Positions 8,364-18,347 are shown, counted from the first letter of the stretch. The stretch is 64,000 nt of DNA from Massilia sp. erpn (GCF_024400215.1 NZ_CP053748.1:4650001-4714000), one strand, 5' to 3'. Program-made: numbers and translations. Notes: generated by a model from the sequence alone, not told the origin.

Positions 8364-10454
8364 ATGAGTGCCGACTACGCAGTCCACGGTTCTGTTGCTG
8401 TGATTACACTGAACAACCCGCCGGTCAATGGCATGGGCTTGGCGACGCGCACTGCCGCCGTCGCCGGCCTGCGCCAGGCCCAGGAAGATCCTGCCGTGAA
8501 AGCTATCGTCATCACCGGCGCCGGTAAGGCCTTCTCCGGCGGCGCCGACATCAAGGAGTTCAATTCGCCCAAGGCGCTGACCGAACCCACCCTGCATACC
8601 CTGATCCGCACAGCGGAAGACTCGATCAAACCGGTGGTGGCAGCCATTCATAGCGTGTGCATGGGCGGCGGCCTGGAGCTGTCGCTTGGATGCAACTACC
8701 GCGTGGCCTTGCCCGGCGCCCAGATCGCCTTGCCGGAAGTGAAACTGGGCCTGCTGCCGGGTGCCGGCGGCACCCAGCGCCTGCCGCGCGTGCTGGGACT
8801 GGAGCCGGCGCTGAATATGATCGTGTCCGGCACGCCCGTGTTGTCGGAAAAATTGGCGGGCAGCGCGCTTTTCGATGAAGTGTTCCCAGCCGGAACCAAT
8901 CTGATCGAAGCGGCCGTCGCCTTTGCCGAAAAAATCGCCGATGTGCGGCCGCTGCCCAAGGTGCGCGAGCGCAAGGTCGACTACCCGAACCATGAAGCCT
9001 TCCTGCAGTTCTCGCGCAATACCGTGAAGGCCGTGGCCGGGCCGTTCCCGGCCCCGCTGGAATGCGTGGAAACGGTGGCCGCCGCCGTCACCATGAAATT
9101 CGAGGATGGCCTGAAGTTCGAGCGCGAGCGCTTCCTGCACCTGATCCAGACCACCGAATCGAAATCGCTGCGCCATGCCTTCTTCGCCGAGCGCGAGGCC
9201 AGCAAGGTGCCGGATGTGCCCTCCGATACCCCGGTGCGCGAGATCCGCAAGGCGGCCATCATCGGTGCCGGCACCATGGGCGGCGGCATTGCCATGAACT
9301 TCGCCAATGCGGGCATCCCCGTCATCCTGCTGGAAACGAAACAGGAGGCGCTGGACAAGGGCCTGGCCACCATCCGCAAGAACTATGAGAACACGCTGAA
9401 GAAGGGCAAGCTGACGCAGGAGAAGATGGACCAGCGTCTGGCCCTGGTCGGCGGCACGCTGGCTTATGAGGAGATCGCCGATGCCGATATCGTGATCGAG
9501 GCCGTGTTCGAGGACATGGGCGTGAAGGAGACCGTGTTCCGCAAGCTGGACGAGGTGATGAAGCCGGGCGCCATCCTGGCCAGCAATACCTCGACGCTGG
9601 ACGTGGACCGGATCGCCGCCTTCACCGGCCGCCCGCAGGACGTGATCGGCACCCATTTCTTCAGCCCGGCCAATGTCATGAAGTTGCTGGAAATCGTGCG
9701 CGGCAAGCAGACCGGCAAGGATGTGCTGGCGACGGCGCTGGCGCTGTCGAAGAAGCTGAAGAAAACCGGCGTGGTGTCGGGCGTGTGCGACGGCTTTATC
9801 GGCAACCGCATGATCGAACAGTACAGCCGCCAGGCGGGCTTCCTGCTGGAAGAGGGCTGCTTGCCGGAGCAGGTCGACCAGGCGCTCGAGAAGTTCGGCT
9901 TTGCCATGGGGCCGTTCCGCATGGGCGATTTGGCGGGCAACGATATCGGCTGGTATATCCGCAAGCGTCGCTATGTCGAGAAGCCGGAGATCAGCTATTC
10001 GAAAACGGCCGACCTGCTGTGCGAGATGGGCCGCTTCGGCCAGAAAACGGGCGGCGGCTGGTACGACTATAAGCCGGGCGACCGCAAGGCCTATCCGAAC
10101 GAGGAAGTCAACGCCATGATCGTGCGCCACTCGGCCGATATCGGCGTGCAGCGCCGCGCCATCGGCGACGAGGAAATCGTGCAGCGCCTGGTGTATGCCC
10201 TGGTGAACGAGGCGGCCTTGATTCTGGAAGAAGGCATCGCCCTGCGCGCCTCGGACATCGATATGGTCTACCTGACCGGCTACGGTTTCCCGCTGCACCG
10301 CGGCGGCCCGATGTTCTATGCCGATACGGTCGGGCTGCCGAATGTGCTGGCGTCCATCGAGAAACTGGCCAAAGGCTATCACGGGGAGGCCTGGACGCCG
10401 GCGCCGCTGCTGGTCAAGCTGGCCGCCGAAGGCAAGGGCTTCAACAGCCGCTAA
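8364..10454 (+). CDS. Bifunctional enoyl-CoA hydratase / 3-hydroxyacyl-CoA dehydrogenase (beta-oxidation)
   Basis: 696 residues. The N-terminal crotonase domain (about 1-190) has the oxyanion-hole signature SGGADIKEF and the catalytic glutamate regions [15 protein letters not shown] and [19 protein letters not shown]. The Rossmann domain (about 295-470) starts with [21 protein letters not shown], followed by [12 protein letters not shown] and the catalytic [15 protein letters not shown], then two C-terminal dimerisation domains ([20 protein letters not shown] and [16 protein letters not shown]). It performs hydration and NAD-dependent oxidation of trans-2-enoyl-CoA. The layout is that of the peroxisomal-type/FadJ-like single-chain enzyme; no thiolase is adjacent. 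AAGGAAGAG precedes the ATG. Confidence 0.93.
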   Translation: MSADYAVHGSVAVITLNNPPVNGMGLATRTAAVAGLRQAQEDPAVKAIVITGAGKAFSGGADIKEFNSPKALTEPTLHTLIRTAEDSIKPVVAAIHSVCMGGGLELSLGCNYRVALPGAQIALPEVKLGLLPGAGGTQRLPRVLGLEPALNMIVSGTPVLSEKLAGSALFDEVFPAGTNLIEAAVAFAEKIADVRPLPKVRERKVDYPNHEAFLQFSRNTVKAVAGPFPAPLECVETVAAAVTMKFEDGLKFERERFLHLIQTTESKSLRHAFFAEREASKVPDVPSDTPVREIRKAAIIGAGTMGGGIAMNFANAGIPVILLETKQEALDKGLATIRKNYENTLKKGKLTQEKMDQRLALVGGTLAYEEIADADIVIEAVFEDMGVKETVFRKLDEVMKPGAILASNTSTLDVDRIAAFTGRPQDVIGTHFFSPANVMKLLEIVRGKQTGKDVLATALALSKKLKKTGVVSGVCDGFIGNRMIEQYSRQAGFLLEEGCLPEQVDQALEKFGFAMGPFRMGDLAGNDIGWYIRKRRYVEKPEISYSKTADLLCEMGRFGQKTGGGWYDYKPGDRKAYPNEEVNAMIVRHSADIGVQRRAIGDEEIVQRLVYALVNEAALILEEGIALRASDIDMVYLTGYGFPLHRGGPMFYADTVGLPNVLASIEKLAKGYHGEAWTPAPLLVKLAAEGKGFNSR

Positions 10455-10467
10455 GCGCGTCCTTCTG

Positions 10468-10539
10468 GCCTGCCGGGCGGGATTCAGGCGATCCGCTTGC
10501 GCATGCGCGACAGCGGCAGCTGAATCCCGCCCGGCAGGC
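10468..10539. repeat. 20-base perfect inverted repeat spanning two convergent gene ends
   Basis: Left arm GCCTGCCGGGCGGGATTCAG (10468-10487) and right arm 10520-10539 are perfectly complementary over 20 bases with a 32-base loop. The right arm is inside the 3' coding part of the GNAT gene (residues SLPGGIQ). It could act as a strong terminator-like hairpin for the beta-oxidation transcript; there is no T-run. Confidence 0.85.
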
Positions 10540-11047
10540 TCAATTCGAAGTCTTCCGTCACCTCGAAGCCGCTGGCCAGGTACAGCGGCACGCCCGGCAT
10601 GGTGGCGGCCAGTTCCAGCGTCTTGAAGCCCTGGGCCACCGCTTCCGCTTCGCAATGGCGCATCAGCATGCTGCCCAGACCCTGGCGCGGCACCTCCGGA
10701 TCGACAAAGAAGGCGCGGATGCGTCCCGCCTGCGTGGCCGGATCGAGCAGGGGATCGGGACCGCTCTTGGCCCTGTCGCCACCGAACAGGGTGGCGCGTT
10801 TGCTCCAGCCGCCGCAAGCCACGGCCTCGCCCTCGCGTTCAATAATGAAGTAAGTGCCGTCCATCACCAGCTGGCTGTCCACGCCGAAGACATGGCGGGT
10901 GACGGCCGCCGCCTGCTCGTCGCTGTAAAAGCCCTTGCTCAAACCTATGCCGGAGCGGGAAATCAGCGCTTCCATGCGCGGGATATCGGCTGCGGTGGCG
11001 GTGCGCAGCACGCTGCGCGGGGCTGGGGTAGGGGGCGATTGGCTCAT
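10484..11047 (-). CDS. GNAT family N-acetyltransferase
   Basis: 187 residues. The acetyl-CoA binding motif A is visible (IRAFFVDPEVPRQGLGSMLM, the RQGLG loop), preceded by the beta strand GEAVACGGWSKR and followed by LELAATMPGVPLYLASGFE, typical of the GCN5 fold. The N-terminal arm RTATAADIPRMEALI is the usual first strand/helix. The substrate is unknown. The gene is convergent with the beta-oxidation gene and divergent from the solute-binding protein gene. Its 3' end encodes one arm of a perfect inverted repeat. Confidence 0.85.
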   Translation of the reverse strand: MSQSPPTPAPRSVLRTATAADIPRMEALISRSGIGLSKGFYSDEQAAAVTRHVFGVDSQLVMDGTYFIIEREGEAVACGGWSKRATLFGGDRAKSGPDPLLDPATQAGRIRAFFVDPEVPRQGLGSMLMRHCEAEAVAQGFKTLELAATMPGVPLYLASGFEVTEDFELSLPGGIQLPLSRMRKRIA

Positions 11048-11088
11048 GCAAAAATGGTATCATGAAGCGCAAAACGGTGGAGGGCAGC

Positions 11089-11868
11089 ATGCGCGGCAAG
11101 CGGTTTCGTCATCTCTTCCATATCGCAGTGGTGGTGCTGCTGGCGCTGGTGTTGCTGCTGTTTAGCGGCCAGGCCGGGGCGCGCGAGCTGCTGGTGGTGG
11201 GCGCGCATTTCGAGCGCGTCTTCGAGCGCACGCCGGAAGGGGAATTCACCGGCCTTGGCCCGGAGGTCGTGCGCATACTTGCCACGCGCCTGGGTCATAC
11301 GGCGCGCTTTGAAATCTACCCCTGGGCGCGCGCCCAGGCCATCCTATCCCAGGGCAAGGCCGATATTCTGGTCGGCCCCTACAAATCCTTCGAACGCGTG
11401 CAGCGCATGGCGTTTTCGCGTCGTCCGTTTTACCAGGACCAGATGGTGTTCTATGCGCTGAACACCTCCGGCATCGTCTGGCATGGCGATTTCGCCACCC
11501 TGGCCGACCACCGCATCGTCATCATGAATGGCTGGACCTATGGCGAACAGTTCGAGCAGGCCCGCCCCATGCTCAAGGTGAGCGTGGCGAACAGCGTGGA
11601 AAGCGGGTTAAAAATGGTGGAGGCCCAGCACGTGGTCCTATTTGCCAGCAACCGGCGCAATACCGAGCCGGTCTTGGCGAAACTGGGCTTGGCGGGGCAG
11701 ATGGCGCCGCTGGCCCATGTGATCCAGGTGCAGGACGGCTATTTCGCCTTCCCCAAGCGCCAGCTGCATGAAGCCTTGCGGCGCGAGTTCGACCAGGCCT
11801 TCGCGGCCATGGTCGAGAGCGGGGAATTGAAGCGCCTGGGGCAGCGCTTCGACGTTACCGTGCCTTGA
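11089..11868 (+). CDS. Periplasmic solute-binding protein (SBP_bac_3 / amino-acid type)
   Basis: 259 residues from the ATG at 11089, chosen because GGAGGG lies at 11079-11084; an in-frame ATG at 11062 has no such site. Signal peptide: basic MRGKRFRHLF, then a long hydrophobic run ending SGQAGA. The mature part has the family pattern GPEVVRILATRLGHTARFEIYPWARA and an ADILVGPYKSFERVQRMAFSRRPFY-type segment. No permease or ATPase is adjacent, so it may serve as an orphan receptor. Similar orphan binding proteins occur at 36324 and 31317. Confidence 0.82.
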   Translation: MRGKRFRHLFHIAVVVLLALVLLLFSGQAGARELLVVGAHFERVFERTPEGEFTGLGPEVVRILATRLGHTARFEIYPWARAQAILSQGKADILVGPYKSFERVQRMAFSRRPFYQDQMVFYALNTSGIVWHGDFATLADHRIVIMNGWTYGEQFEQARPMLKVSVANSVESGLKMVEAQHVVLFASNRRNTEPVLAKLGLAGQMAPLAHVIQVQDGYFAFPKRQLHEALRREFDQAFAAMVESGELKRLGQRFDVTVP

Positions 11869-11877
11869 TGGCTTGCC

Positions 11878-13491
11878 TTAGTTGCGGCGGCGCGAAGGCG
11901 TCAGCACGCTGGGCAGCGCCTTGGGCAGAGTGTCCGGATAATCGCGGCTGAAGTGCAGGCCCCGGCTTTCGCGGCGCTGCAAGGCGCTGTTGACGATCAT
12001 CGAGGCCACATCGACCAGATTGCGCAGCTCGAGCAAGTCATGGGTGATGCGGAAGTTGCGGTAATACTCGTCGATTTCCTCTTTCAGCAGGGCGATGCGG
12101 TGCTGGGCGCGTTCCAGGCGCTTGGTGGTGCGCACGATGCCCACATAATTCCACATGAAGCGGCGCAGTTCGTCCCAGTTGTGGGCGATGACCACTTCCT
12201 CGTCGGCGTCGCTGACGCGGCTTTCATCCCAGTCCGGCAGATAGGGCGCGTCGACTTTTTCCTTGGACAGAATATCGTCGGCGCAGGCGCGGCCGACCAC
12301 CACGCATTCGAGCAGGGAATTGCTGGCCAGGCGGTTCGCGCCATGCAGGCCGGTGCAGGCGGTTTCGCCCACGGCGTACAGGCCGGGCAGGTCGGTGCGG
12401 CCAAGCAGGTCGGTCACCACGCCGCCGCAGGTGTAATGCGCGGCCGGCACAATGGGGATCGCTTCCTTGGTGATGTCGATGCCCAGTTCCAGGCAGCGCG
12501 CATAAATCGTCGGGAAGTGTTCGATCAGGAATTCGGCCGGCTTGTGGCTGATGTCCAGATGGACGTAATCCAGGCCGCGTTTCTTGATTTCGAAGTCGAT
12601 GGCGCGCGCCACCACGTCGCGCGGCGCCAGTTCGGCACGCTCGTCGTGAGCCAGCATGAAGCGCTGGCCGGCCGCGGCGCCCGCTTCCGGCGGCAGCTTG
12701 AGCAGGCCGCCTTCGCCGCGGATCGCTTCCGTAATCAGGAAAGACTTGGCGTAGGGGTGGTACAGGCAGGTCGGGTGGAACTGGATGAATTCCATATTCG
12801 ACACGCGGCAGCCGGCACGCCAGGCCATGGCGATGCCGTCGCCGCTGGCGGTGTCGGGATTGGTGGTGTAGAGATAGACCTTGCCGGCGCCGCCGGTGGC
12901 CATCACCGTGTGTTCGGCGGCGAAGGTCAGCACCTGGCCGGTCTTCGTATCCTGCACGTACAGGCCGTGGCATTTGGGCTGGGAGTGGCCGGGGCGCGGA
13001 CCCAGCTTGTCCGTGGTGATCAGGTCGATCGCGCAGTGGTGCTCGAACAGGCTGATATTCGGGTGGGCGCGCACTTTTTCTTCCAGCGTCACCTGGACCG
13101 CGTGGCCGGTGGCGTCGGCGGCGTGGATGATGCGGCGCTGGCTATGGCCGCCCTCGCGCGTCAGGTGGAAGCCCAGTTCCGCGCTGTCGTCGCGGGTGAA
13201 GGGCACGCCCTGGGCGATCAGCCACTCGATGGCGCTGCGGCCGTTTTCGACAATGAAGCGGGTAGCGCCTTCGTCGCACAGGCCGCCGCCGGCCACCAGG
13301 GTGTCGGCGATATGCTGTTCATGGCTGTCGCCGGAATCGAGCACGGCGGCGATGCCGCCCTGGGCCCAGTTGCTGGCGCCGTCCAGCAGGGCGCGTTTGG
13401 AAATGATGGCGACTTTACGTGTTTCGGCGAGGTGCAGGGCGACCGACAGGCCGGCCAGGCCGCTGCCCACGATGGCTACATCAAATTTCAT
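11878..13491 (-). CDS. nadB: L-aspartate oxidase NadB
   Basis: 537-residue flavoprotein that oxidises L-aspartate to iminoaspartate, the first step of de novo NAD synthesis. The FAD-binding [15 protein letters not shown] is at residues 9-23, followed by [74 protein letters not shown] and EAIRGEGG, all diagnostic for NadB against succinate dehydrogenase. The [25 protein letters not shown] block and the C-terminal helical domain complete it. Length is normal. nadA and nadC are not in the window. Confidence 0.97.
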   Translation of the reverse strand: MKFDVAIVGSGLAGLSVALHLAETRKVAIISKRALLDGASNWAQGGIAAVLDSGDSHEQHIADTLVAGGGLCDEGATRFIVENGRSAIEWLIAQGVPFTRDDSAELGFHLTREGGHSQRRIIHAADATGHAVQVTLEEKVRAHPNISLFEHHCAIDLITTDKLGPRPGHSQPKCHGLYVQDTKTGQVLTFAAEHTVMATGGAGKVYLYTTNPDTASGDGIAMAWRAGCRVSNMEFIQFHPTCLYHPYAKSFLITEAIRGEGGLLKLPPEAGAAAGQRFMLAHDERAELAPRDVVARAIDFEIKKRGLDYVHLDISHKPAEFLIEHFPTIYARCLELGIDITKEAIPIVPAAHYTCGGVVTDLLGRTDLPGLYAVGETACTGLHGANRLASNSLLECVVVGRACADDILSKEKVDAPYLPDWDESRVSDADEEVVIAHNWDELRRFMWNYVGIVRTTKRLERAQHRIALLKEEIDEYYRNFRITHDLLELRNLVDVASMIVNSALQRRESRGLHFSRDYPDTLPKALPSVLTPSRRRN

Positions 13492-13688
13492 GGCGATTCG
13501 AATTTTCTGTCAAGAAGCATGACTATAGACCATTTGTCATGCCCGCGTCATATTTGGCCCTGCTGGCCGCTCGGCTTTTCGCCGCGGCTTTGATCTGGCT
13601 CTGCTCTTCGCTTGTGGCGGCGCAAGGCTGCTCTGCGGGGCGTCCGGCATCATGGCTGAGCCGTTATCGGCGGTGGAGGAGGTGGGCC

Positions 13689-14468
13689 ATGGTCAGGATC
13701 TTCAATCATTATGTGTCCCGCGCGGGCATCATCCTGCTGCTGCTGGAGGTGCTGGCGCTGCTCACGGCGGCGGTGCTGGTGTCCCTGGTCTGGCTGCCGG
13801 AGCGGCGGCCGGGCCAGATGTATCTGGCGGCGGCGCTCTTCGTGGTGCCGGTGGTGACCTGCATGGCGGCACTGGGCATGTATGGCCAGCAGCGCTGCGA
13901 GGACGCGAAAGCGCTGCTGGCGCGCCTGCTGCCGGCGCTGGTGCTGGCGTATCTGCTGCATCGCTGGCTGGTGCTGCTGTTGCCGGCCGCCGCCCTGCGT
14001 TCCGGCATGAAGGGGGCGACGGGCGATGCGGCCTGGCTGGCTTTCCTGCTGGGCGCCGGCGGCGTGCTGCTGACGCGCATGCTGCTGCTCGGCTCCCGCC
14101 AGTCGCGCCTGATAACGGCCCGCGTGATCCTGGTGGGCGACGGCATGTTGGCGCTGGAATGCCTGCAACTGGCGGCCGCGCCGCAGGGCCTGCACCAGTT
14201 TCATGTGATCGGCTGCGTGCCGGTGCCGGGCGAGAATTCCTGCGTGCCGGCCGGCAGCGTGCTGCCCAGCGGCCAGCCGCTGCTGGCGCTGGCGCGGGCG
14301 TATGAAGCCGATGAAGTGATTGTTTCCGTTGCCGACCGCCGTAACGGCGCTTATCCGGTGCGCGAACTGCTGGAATGCGCCCTGGGCGGCGTGCATGTGA
14401 CGGATGCGGCCCAGTTCTTCGAGCGTGAAGCGAGCCAGATCCGCGTCGATTCCCTGCAACCGAGTTAG
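13689..14468 (+). CDS. EpsB-like PEP-CTERM-associated sugar transferase N-terminal part only (catalytic domain absent)
   Basis: 259 residues from the ATG at 13689, preceded by GGAGGAGGTGGG. The N-terminus MVRIFNHYVSRAGIILLLLE, several membrane helices to about residue 130, and the Rossmann-like part (TARVILVGDGMLALECLQLA, EADEVIVSVADRRNGAYPVRELLECALGGVHVTDAAQFFERE) look like the first half of the exosortase-associated polyprenyl-phosphate sugar-1-phosphate transferase. Full members continue past IRVDSLQPS into a transmembrane helix and the phosphoglycosyl transferase domain. Here a TAG follows directly, and no continuation is seen downstream. It is either a truncated remnant or a stand-alone membrane/nucleotide-binding protein. 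It faces prsT. Confidence 0.7.
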   Translation: MVRIFNHYVSRAGIILLLLEVLALLTAAVLVSLVWLPERRPGQMYLAAALFVVPVVTCMAALGMYGQQRCEDAKALLARLLPALVLAYLLHRWLVLLLPAAALRSGMKGATGDAAWLAFLLGAGGVLLTRMLLLGSRQSRLITARVILVGDGMLALECLQLAAAPQGLHQFHVIGCVPVPGENSCVPAGSVLPSGQPLLALARAYEADEVIVSVADRRNGAYPVRELLECALGGVHVTDAAQFFEREASQIRVDSLQPS

Positions 14469-14665
14469 CCGGCGCCGAAAGACGCTTCCTTCATCTGGCC
14501 CGGCGTGCCGCGGTCATTGCTGCGCGCCAGATAGCCGGTGTATTTCAGCTCGGCCGGCCCGCTATGGTGGAGCAGGAAGGGGGCCAGCGGCTGGGCGGCG
14601 GCAGGCAGCGGCCTGCCGCAGGACAGGGCCAGCAGCAGGGCGCATAGTGAGACTTGCTTATTCAT
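14465..14665 (-). CDS. Small exported protein, unknown function
   Basis: 66 residues. Signal peptide about 1-24 (MNKQVSLCALLLALSCG... ending AAAQ), then a short mature part with LKYTGYLARSNDRGTPGQMKEASFGAG. GGGAGCCCGAC precedes the ATG. Its stop overlaps the stop of the EpsB-like gene on the other strand by 4 bases. It lies directly downstream of prsT on the same strand, so it may belong to that operon. No known family is recognised. Confidence 0.5.
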   Translation of the reverse strand: MNKQVSLCALLLALSCGRPLPAAAQPLAPFLLHHSGPAELKYTGYLARSNDRGTPGQMKEASFGAG

Positions 14666-14792
14666 GTCGGGCTCCCGGTCGGTATCTCATGCGATTGGTG
14701 AGCAAATCCCGCGCCAGGGGCTGGCGCGCCTGGGCGTGCGGCGGCGCCCTTGCCAAGCGGAGCGCCGCCTGTAAGAAAGGCTGACGACGCGT

Positions 14793-17558
14793 TCAGGGCT
14801 GGGCCAGCAGGGCACGCACCTGCTCGCGTTGGGGGAAGTCGCGGCTGGCCAGCAAGCGTTCGGCATGGCGGCGCAGCGCCGCGCGGTCGCCGGCCTTGGC
14901 CAGGCTTTGCACCAGGTGGTAGCGGATGTCGGTCGAGGTCGGCGCCTGCTCGACGGCCCGCTTCAGCAGGGCCAGGGCGCGTTCCGTCTGGCCCCGTTGC
15001 TGCAGAATCCAGCCGAGCGTATCGGCCACGGCGGGATTCGTCGGCGCCAGCCGGTAGGCGCGCTCGGCCAGGTCCAGCGCGCGCGCATCGCCCAGTTGCT
15101 GGTAGGCCCAGGCCAGGTCATTGAGCGCGATCACATTGCGGCCGTCGGCGCTCACCAGCCGCTCCAACTGGGCGGCGGCGGCGCGGTAATCCTGCTCCTG
15201 CATCAAGCTGCTGGCGTAATACAGCCGGGTTGGCGCGTCGCCCTCGTGCTGGCGCAGCCAGGCCTGCATCTGCTGGGCTGCTTCGGCGCGCCGGCCGGCG
15301 GCCAGCCGTGCCCGGTGCAGGGCAATTGCCAGCGGGCCGGAAGGGATCAGGGTGTAAGCCTTGGCATACAGGGGCAGGGCCGGGCCGGCCTGCTGCTGGC
15401 TCAGCAGGATATCGCCTTCGAGCTTATAGCCCAGGGGCTGATCCGGTTCGGCCTGTTGCGCCTGGCGTGCCAGCTTGAGCGCCTCAGCATACGCTTGCTT
15501 GTCCAGCAGCAGGGCCACGGCCAGGGCCAGCGCTTCGGGCTGCTGCGCTTGCAGGTGCAGGGCTTTGTACGCGGCCTGCAAGGCCGCGTCGAGCCGGCGC
15601 AGCAGCAGGTGCTGGCGCGCCAATTGCAGTTGGACGGTGGCCGAGGCGGGTTGCAACTGGGCCAACTGGCTCAAACTCTCCAGCGCGGCGACCGGCTGCT
15701 GGGCGGCATTCTGCGCCTCGGCCAGCAGGGCCAGGGCATCGGCATTGCCGCCCTGCGCCGCTTGCAGTTTTTGCGCCAGGCTGAGCGCCTTTGCCACTTC
15801 CCCGCCGGCCAGGCGCAGACGGACCAGCAGCAGGGCGGGCGCCGGTGCGTCGGGATGGTCGCGGCAAGCTTGCTCCAGCCAGTCGATGGCTTCGCTGCCC
15901 TGTTCGCGCCGGATGGCGAGTTGGGCCAGCGCCAGCTGCAGTGCCAGGCTGCCGCGCTGGCGCGCCAGTGCGGCCAGGTAGCGCCGGCGCGCCTGCTGCG
16001 GCTGCTGTTCCATCAGGTCGAGCTGGGCCAGATTGTCGAGTGCTGGCTGGTACTGCGCATCCATGGCCAGTGCCTGCTCGAAGTTGCGGCGCGCGCCGGC
16101 CAGATCCTGGCTGGCCACCTGCACGCCGCCGCGCAGATTGTGCAGCAGGGGATTGGCGCCCTGGCGTTCCAGCGCCTGCACGGCGGCCAGGGCCGCACCG
16201 AATTCGCGCGCGCGCAGATGGCTCATCACCAGCAGTACGCCGGCGCGCGGCAGATGCGCAGCGGCGGCCTGCTCCAGCTCGCCGATGGCGCGCGCATGGT
16301 CGCCGCTGCCCAGGCGGCTGATGCCTAGCGCCATGTGCAGGGCCGGGGTGGCCGGCGCCAGTTCACTGGCCTGGCGGAAATCCTCGGCCGCTTGGCTGAA
16401 CTGGCGCAGGCGCATGCGCGCCTCGCCCAGCAGGGCCAGCAGTTCGGCATCGGGCGCGGCGGTGGCCTGCAGTGGCTGCAGCAGCGCGAGGACGGCGGCC
16501 GGCTTGTCCTGCATCAGCAGCACGCTGGCCAGCAGCTTGCTCGCATATGGCTGGCCGGGCGCGGCGTCGAGGAATTGGCGCAAATGCTGTTCCGCCTGGA
16601 CCGGCGCGCCCAGCGCCGCCTGCACCGCCCCGCACAACAACAGGCTGGGCGGATGCTCGGGCGCGGCGCGCAGGATTTGCTGCAAGCGTTCCAGCGCGGC
16701 CTTTTGCTGGCCGTTGCGGTAGTCGAGCAAGGCTTGCGCGTACAAGACCAGCAGGCTGTTGGGCGCGACCTCGCGCGCGGCGGCGATGCTGGCGCGCGCT
16801 GCCGCCAGCTGGCCGGCTTGCAATTGCAGGTGGGCGATATCGACGTGCGCCTGGGCATCGCGCGGGCGCAACGCCAGAATACGTTCATGGCTGTGGCGCG
16901 CCGCGTCCAGGCGGCCGGCGTCGCGCAGCAGGTCGCCTTGCAAGCGCAGGCTCTCGATGTGCTCGGGATGGTGGCGCAGGGCTTGCTCGACCAGACGCAG
17001 GGCGCCAGCGGCGTCCTGGCGCCAGAGCGCGAGGCGGGCCTGGCCCAGCAGGGCTTCCGGCAAACCCGGCTGCCGTTGCAAGGCCTGGGCGTACAGCGCC
17101 GCCGCCTGCTCGGGATGTTTTTGCGCCAGCAAGGCGTGGCCGCGCAGCACGGCACTCAGGGGCTGGGCCGGGTCGAGCGCGATTTCGGCCAGCAGCTTGT
17201 CGTACTGGCCTTGCAGCAGCAGGGCGCGGCCGAGCGCGGGCAGGACCTCGGCCGCCGTCAGGCCCAGCTGCAGGGCCCGGCGCAGCTCTTTTTCCGCCGC
17301 CGCGGCGTCGCCGGTGTCGAGGTAGACTTTGCCCAGCAGCAGGCGGGCGCTGGCCTGGCGCGGATTCTGCTGCAGCAGGTTTTTCAGCTCGATCGTGGCG
17401 GTACGCTGGTCGCCTTGCTGGCGGGCCTGGCGCGCCGCCGCCAACAGCTGGCCGCTGCTGGGATGGCGGTTGCAGGCGCTGAGTGGCAGCGTGCCCAGCA
17501 GGATGGCCAGCAGCAGCGGCCGCAGGCGGGGCGGGAGGGGACGGGCAAGACGGGGCAT
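14793..17558 (-). CDS. prsT: PEP-CTERM system TPR-repeat lipoprotein PrsT
   Basis: 921 residues. Lipoprotein signal peptide with lipobox LSAC (LLLAILLGTLPLSACNR) near residue 29, then an almost continuous array of tetratricopeptide repeats, such as AAAEKELRRALQLGLTAAEVLPALGRALL and NPAVADTLGWILQQRGQTERALALLKRAVEQ. Architecture and length match PrsT, the TPR protein that accompanies EpsH-type exosortase/exopolysaccharide loci. It is presumably anchored in the outer or inner membrane and acts in export or assembly of the PEP-CTERM matrix. The LuxR-type regulator ends 67 bases upstream on the same strand, so the two are probably co-transcribed. Confidence 0.9.
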   Translation of the reverse strand: MPRLARPLPPRLRPLLLAILLGTLPLSACNRHPSSGQLLAAARQARQQGDQRTATIELKNLLQQNPRQASARLLLGKVYLDTGDAAAAEKELRRALQLGLTAAEVLPALGRALLLQGQYDKLLAEIALDPAQPLSAVLRGHALLAQKHPEQAAALYAQALQRQPGLPEALLGQARLALWRQDAAGALRLVEQALRHHPEHIESLRLQGDLLRDAGRLDAARHSHERILALRPRDAQAHVDIAHLQLQAGQLAAARASIAAAREVAPNSLLVLYAQALLDYRNGQQKAALERLQQILRAAPEHPPSLLLCGAVQAALGAPVQAEQHLRQFLDAAPGQPYASKLLASVLLMQDKPAAVLALLQPLQATAAPDAELLALLGEARMRLRQFSQAAEDFRQASELAPATPALHMALGISRLGSGDHARAIGELEQAAAAHLPRAGVLLVMSHLRAREFGAALAAVQALERQGANPLLHNLRGGVQVASQDLAGARRNFEQALAMDAQYQPALDNLAQLDLMEQQPQQARRRYLAALARQRGSLALQLALAQLAIRREQGSEAIDWLEQACRDHPDAPAPALLLVRLRLAGGEVAKALSLAQKLQAAQGGNADALALLAEAQNAAQQPVAALESLSQLAQLQPASATVQLQLARQHLLLRRLDAALQAAYKALHLQAQQPEALALAVALLLDKQAYAEALKLARQAQQAEPDQPLGYKLEGDILLSQQQAGPALPLYAKAYTLIPSGPLAIALHRARLAAGRRAEAAQQMQAWLRQHEGDAPTRLYYASSLMQEQDYRAAAAQLERLVSADGRNVIALNDLAWAYQQLGDARALDLAERAYRLAPTNPAVADTLGWILQQRGQTERALALLKRAVEQAPTSTDIRYHLVQSLAKAGDRAALRRHAERLLASRDFPQREQVRALLAQP

Positions 17559-17625
17559 GATGCAATCTCCGGAGCGGACTTAGGCCCAGAGTAAGAACAA
17601 GCGCGCAATATCCCTTTGCGCCGGC

Positions 17626-18231
17626 TCAAGCTGCGGCGCTGCCGCCGGCCTCCGGCCGCCTGTCCGGCGGGCGCACCGTAATCAGGCCGCGTTGCGCCGC
17701 CACCACGACCGCGTGGGTGCGGGCGCTGGCATCGAGCTTGTTCAGCACGCCTTTCACATGGGTTTTCACCGTGCCCAGGCCGATGCCCAGTTCGCGCGCA
17801 ATGGCCTTGTCGCAGCGCCCCAAGGCCAGCAGGCGCAGCACATCGGTTTCACGGCCGGTCAAAGGGGCGCGCCGCGCACCGTCGGCCGCGTTGGGCCGCA
17901 GGGCCGGACTCAGGTAGGGCAGGCCCAGGCCGAGCTGGCGCACCGCCAGGTGCAACTCCTCGGCACTGCAGCTTTGCAGCAGGTAACCGTGCACGCCAGC
18001 GTCGAGGGCGCGGCGCAATTCGCATTCGCTGTCGCGCTGGGTCAGCAGCAGGATGCGCGCAGCCACCCGGCCGGCATGGCGCAGCGCATGGTCGTAATCG
18101 GCGAGCAGGACGTCGGCTTCAGCCAGCGGCGCCGGCCGCAGGCCGCTTTGGCCGTCCAGCAGGGCACGCAGGCCGGCGGCCAGCACGGCCTCGGGATGCA
18201 GGATGTGGAAGCTGATCTGGCGCAGCGGCAT
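17626..18231 (-). CDS. LuxR-type response regulator with degenerate receiver, upstream of prsT
   Basis: 201 residues from the ATG at 18231 (MPLRQISFHIL), preceded by CGGAG; an upstream in-frame start at 18285 would add 18 unconserved residues. The short N-terminal receiver has one candidate phospho-acceptor (ADVLLADYD), but the acidic cluster at the N-terminus is missing and the conserved lysine is replaced by glutamine (GYLLQSCSAEEL). The C-terminal HTH is intact: LTGRETDVLRLLALGRCDKAIARELGIGLGTVKTHVKGVLNKL. It may act without phosphorylation and regulate prsT and the PEP-CTERM/EPS genes. Confidence 0.8.
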   Translation of the reverse strand: MPLRQISFHILHPEAVLAAGLRALLDGQSGLRPAPLAEADVLLADYDHALRHAGRVAARILLLTQRDSECELRRALDAGVHGYLLQSCSAEELHLAVRQLGLGLPYLSPALRPNAADGARRAPLTGRETDVLRLLALGRCDKAIARELGIGLGTVKTHVKGVLNKLDASARTHAVVVAAQRGLITVRPPDRRPEAGGSAAA

Positions 18232-18347
18232 GGGCGCAGTCTCCGGAGGCGGCCGGGACGGGCATCCCGGCGGCGCTGGCCTCATGATGAACTGGCAATG
18301 CCCTTATGGCAAGATGGTGCGGGAAATAAGAGGCGGTGGCGCGTATC

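Noticed and set aside
8226..10817. Very long minus-strand frame (863 codons) opposite the beta-oxidation gene
   Set aside because: It is the antisense of a highly conserved enzyme gene in GC-rich DNA; no family motif in the minus frame. Similar long antisense frames opposite nadB, the kinases, the M36-type protease and the acetamidase gene were dropped for the same reason.
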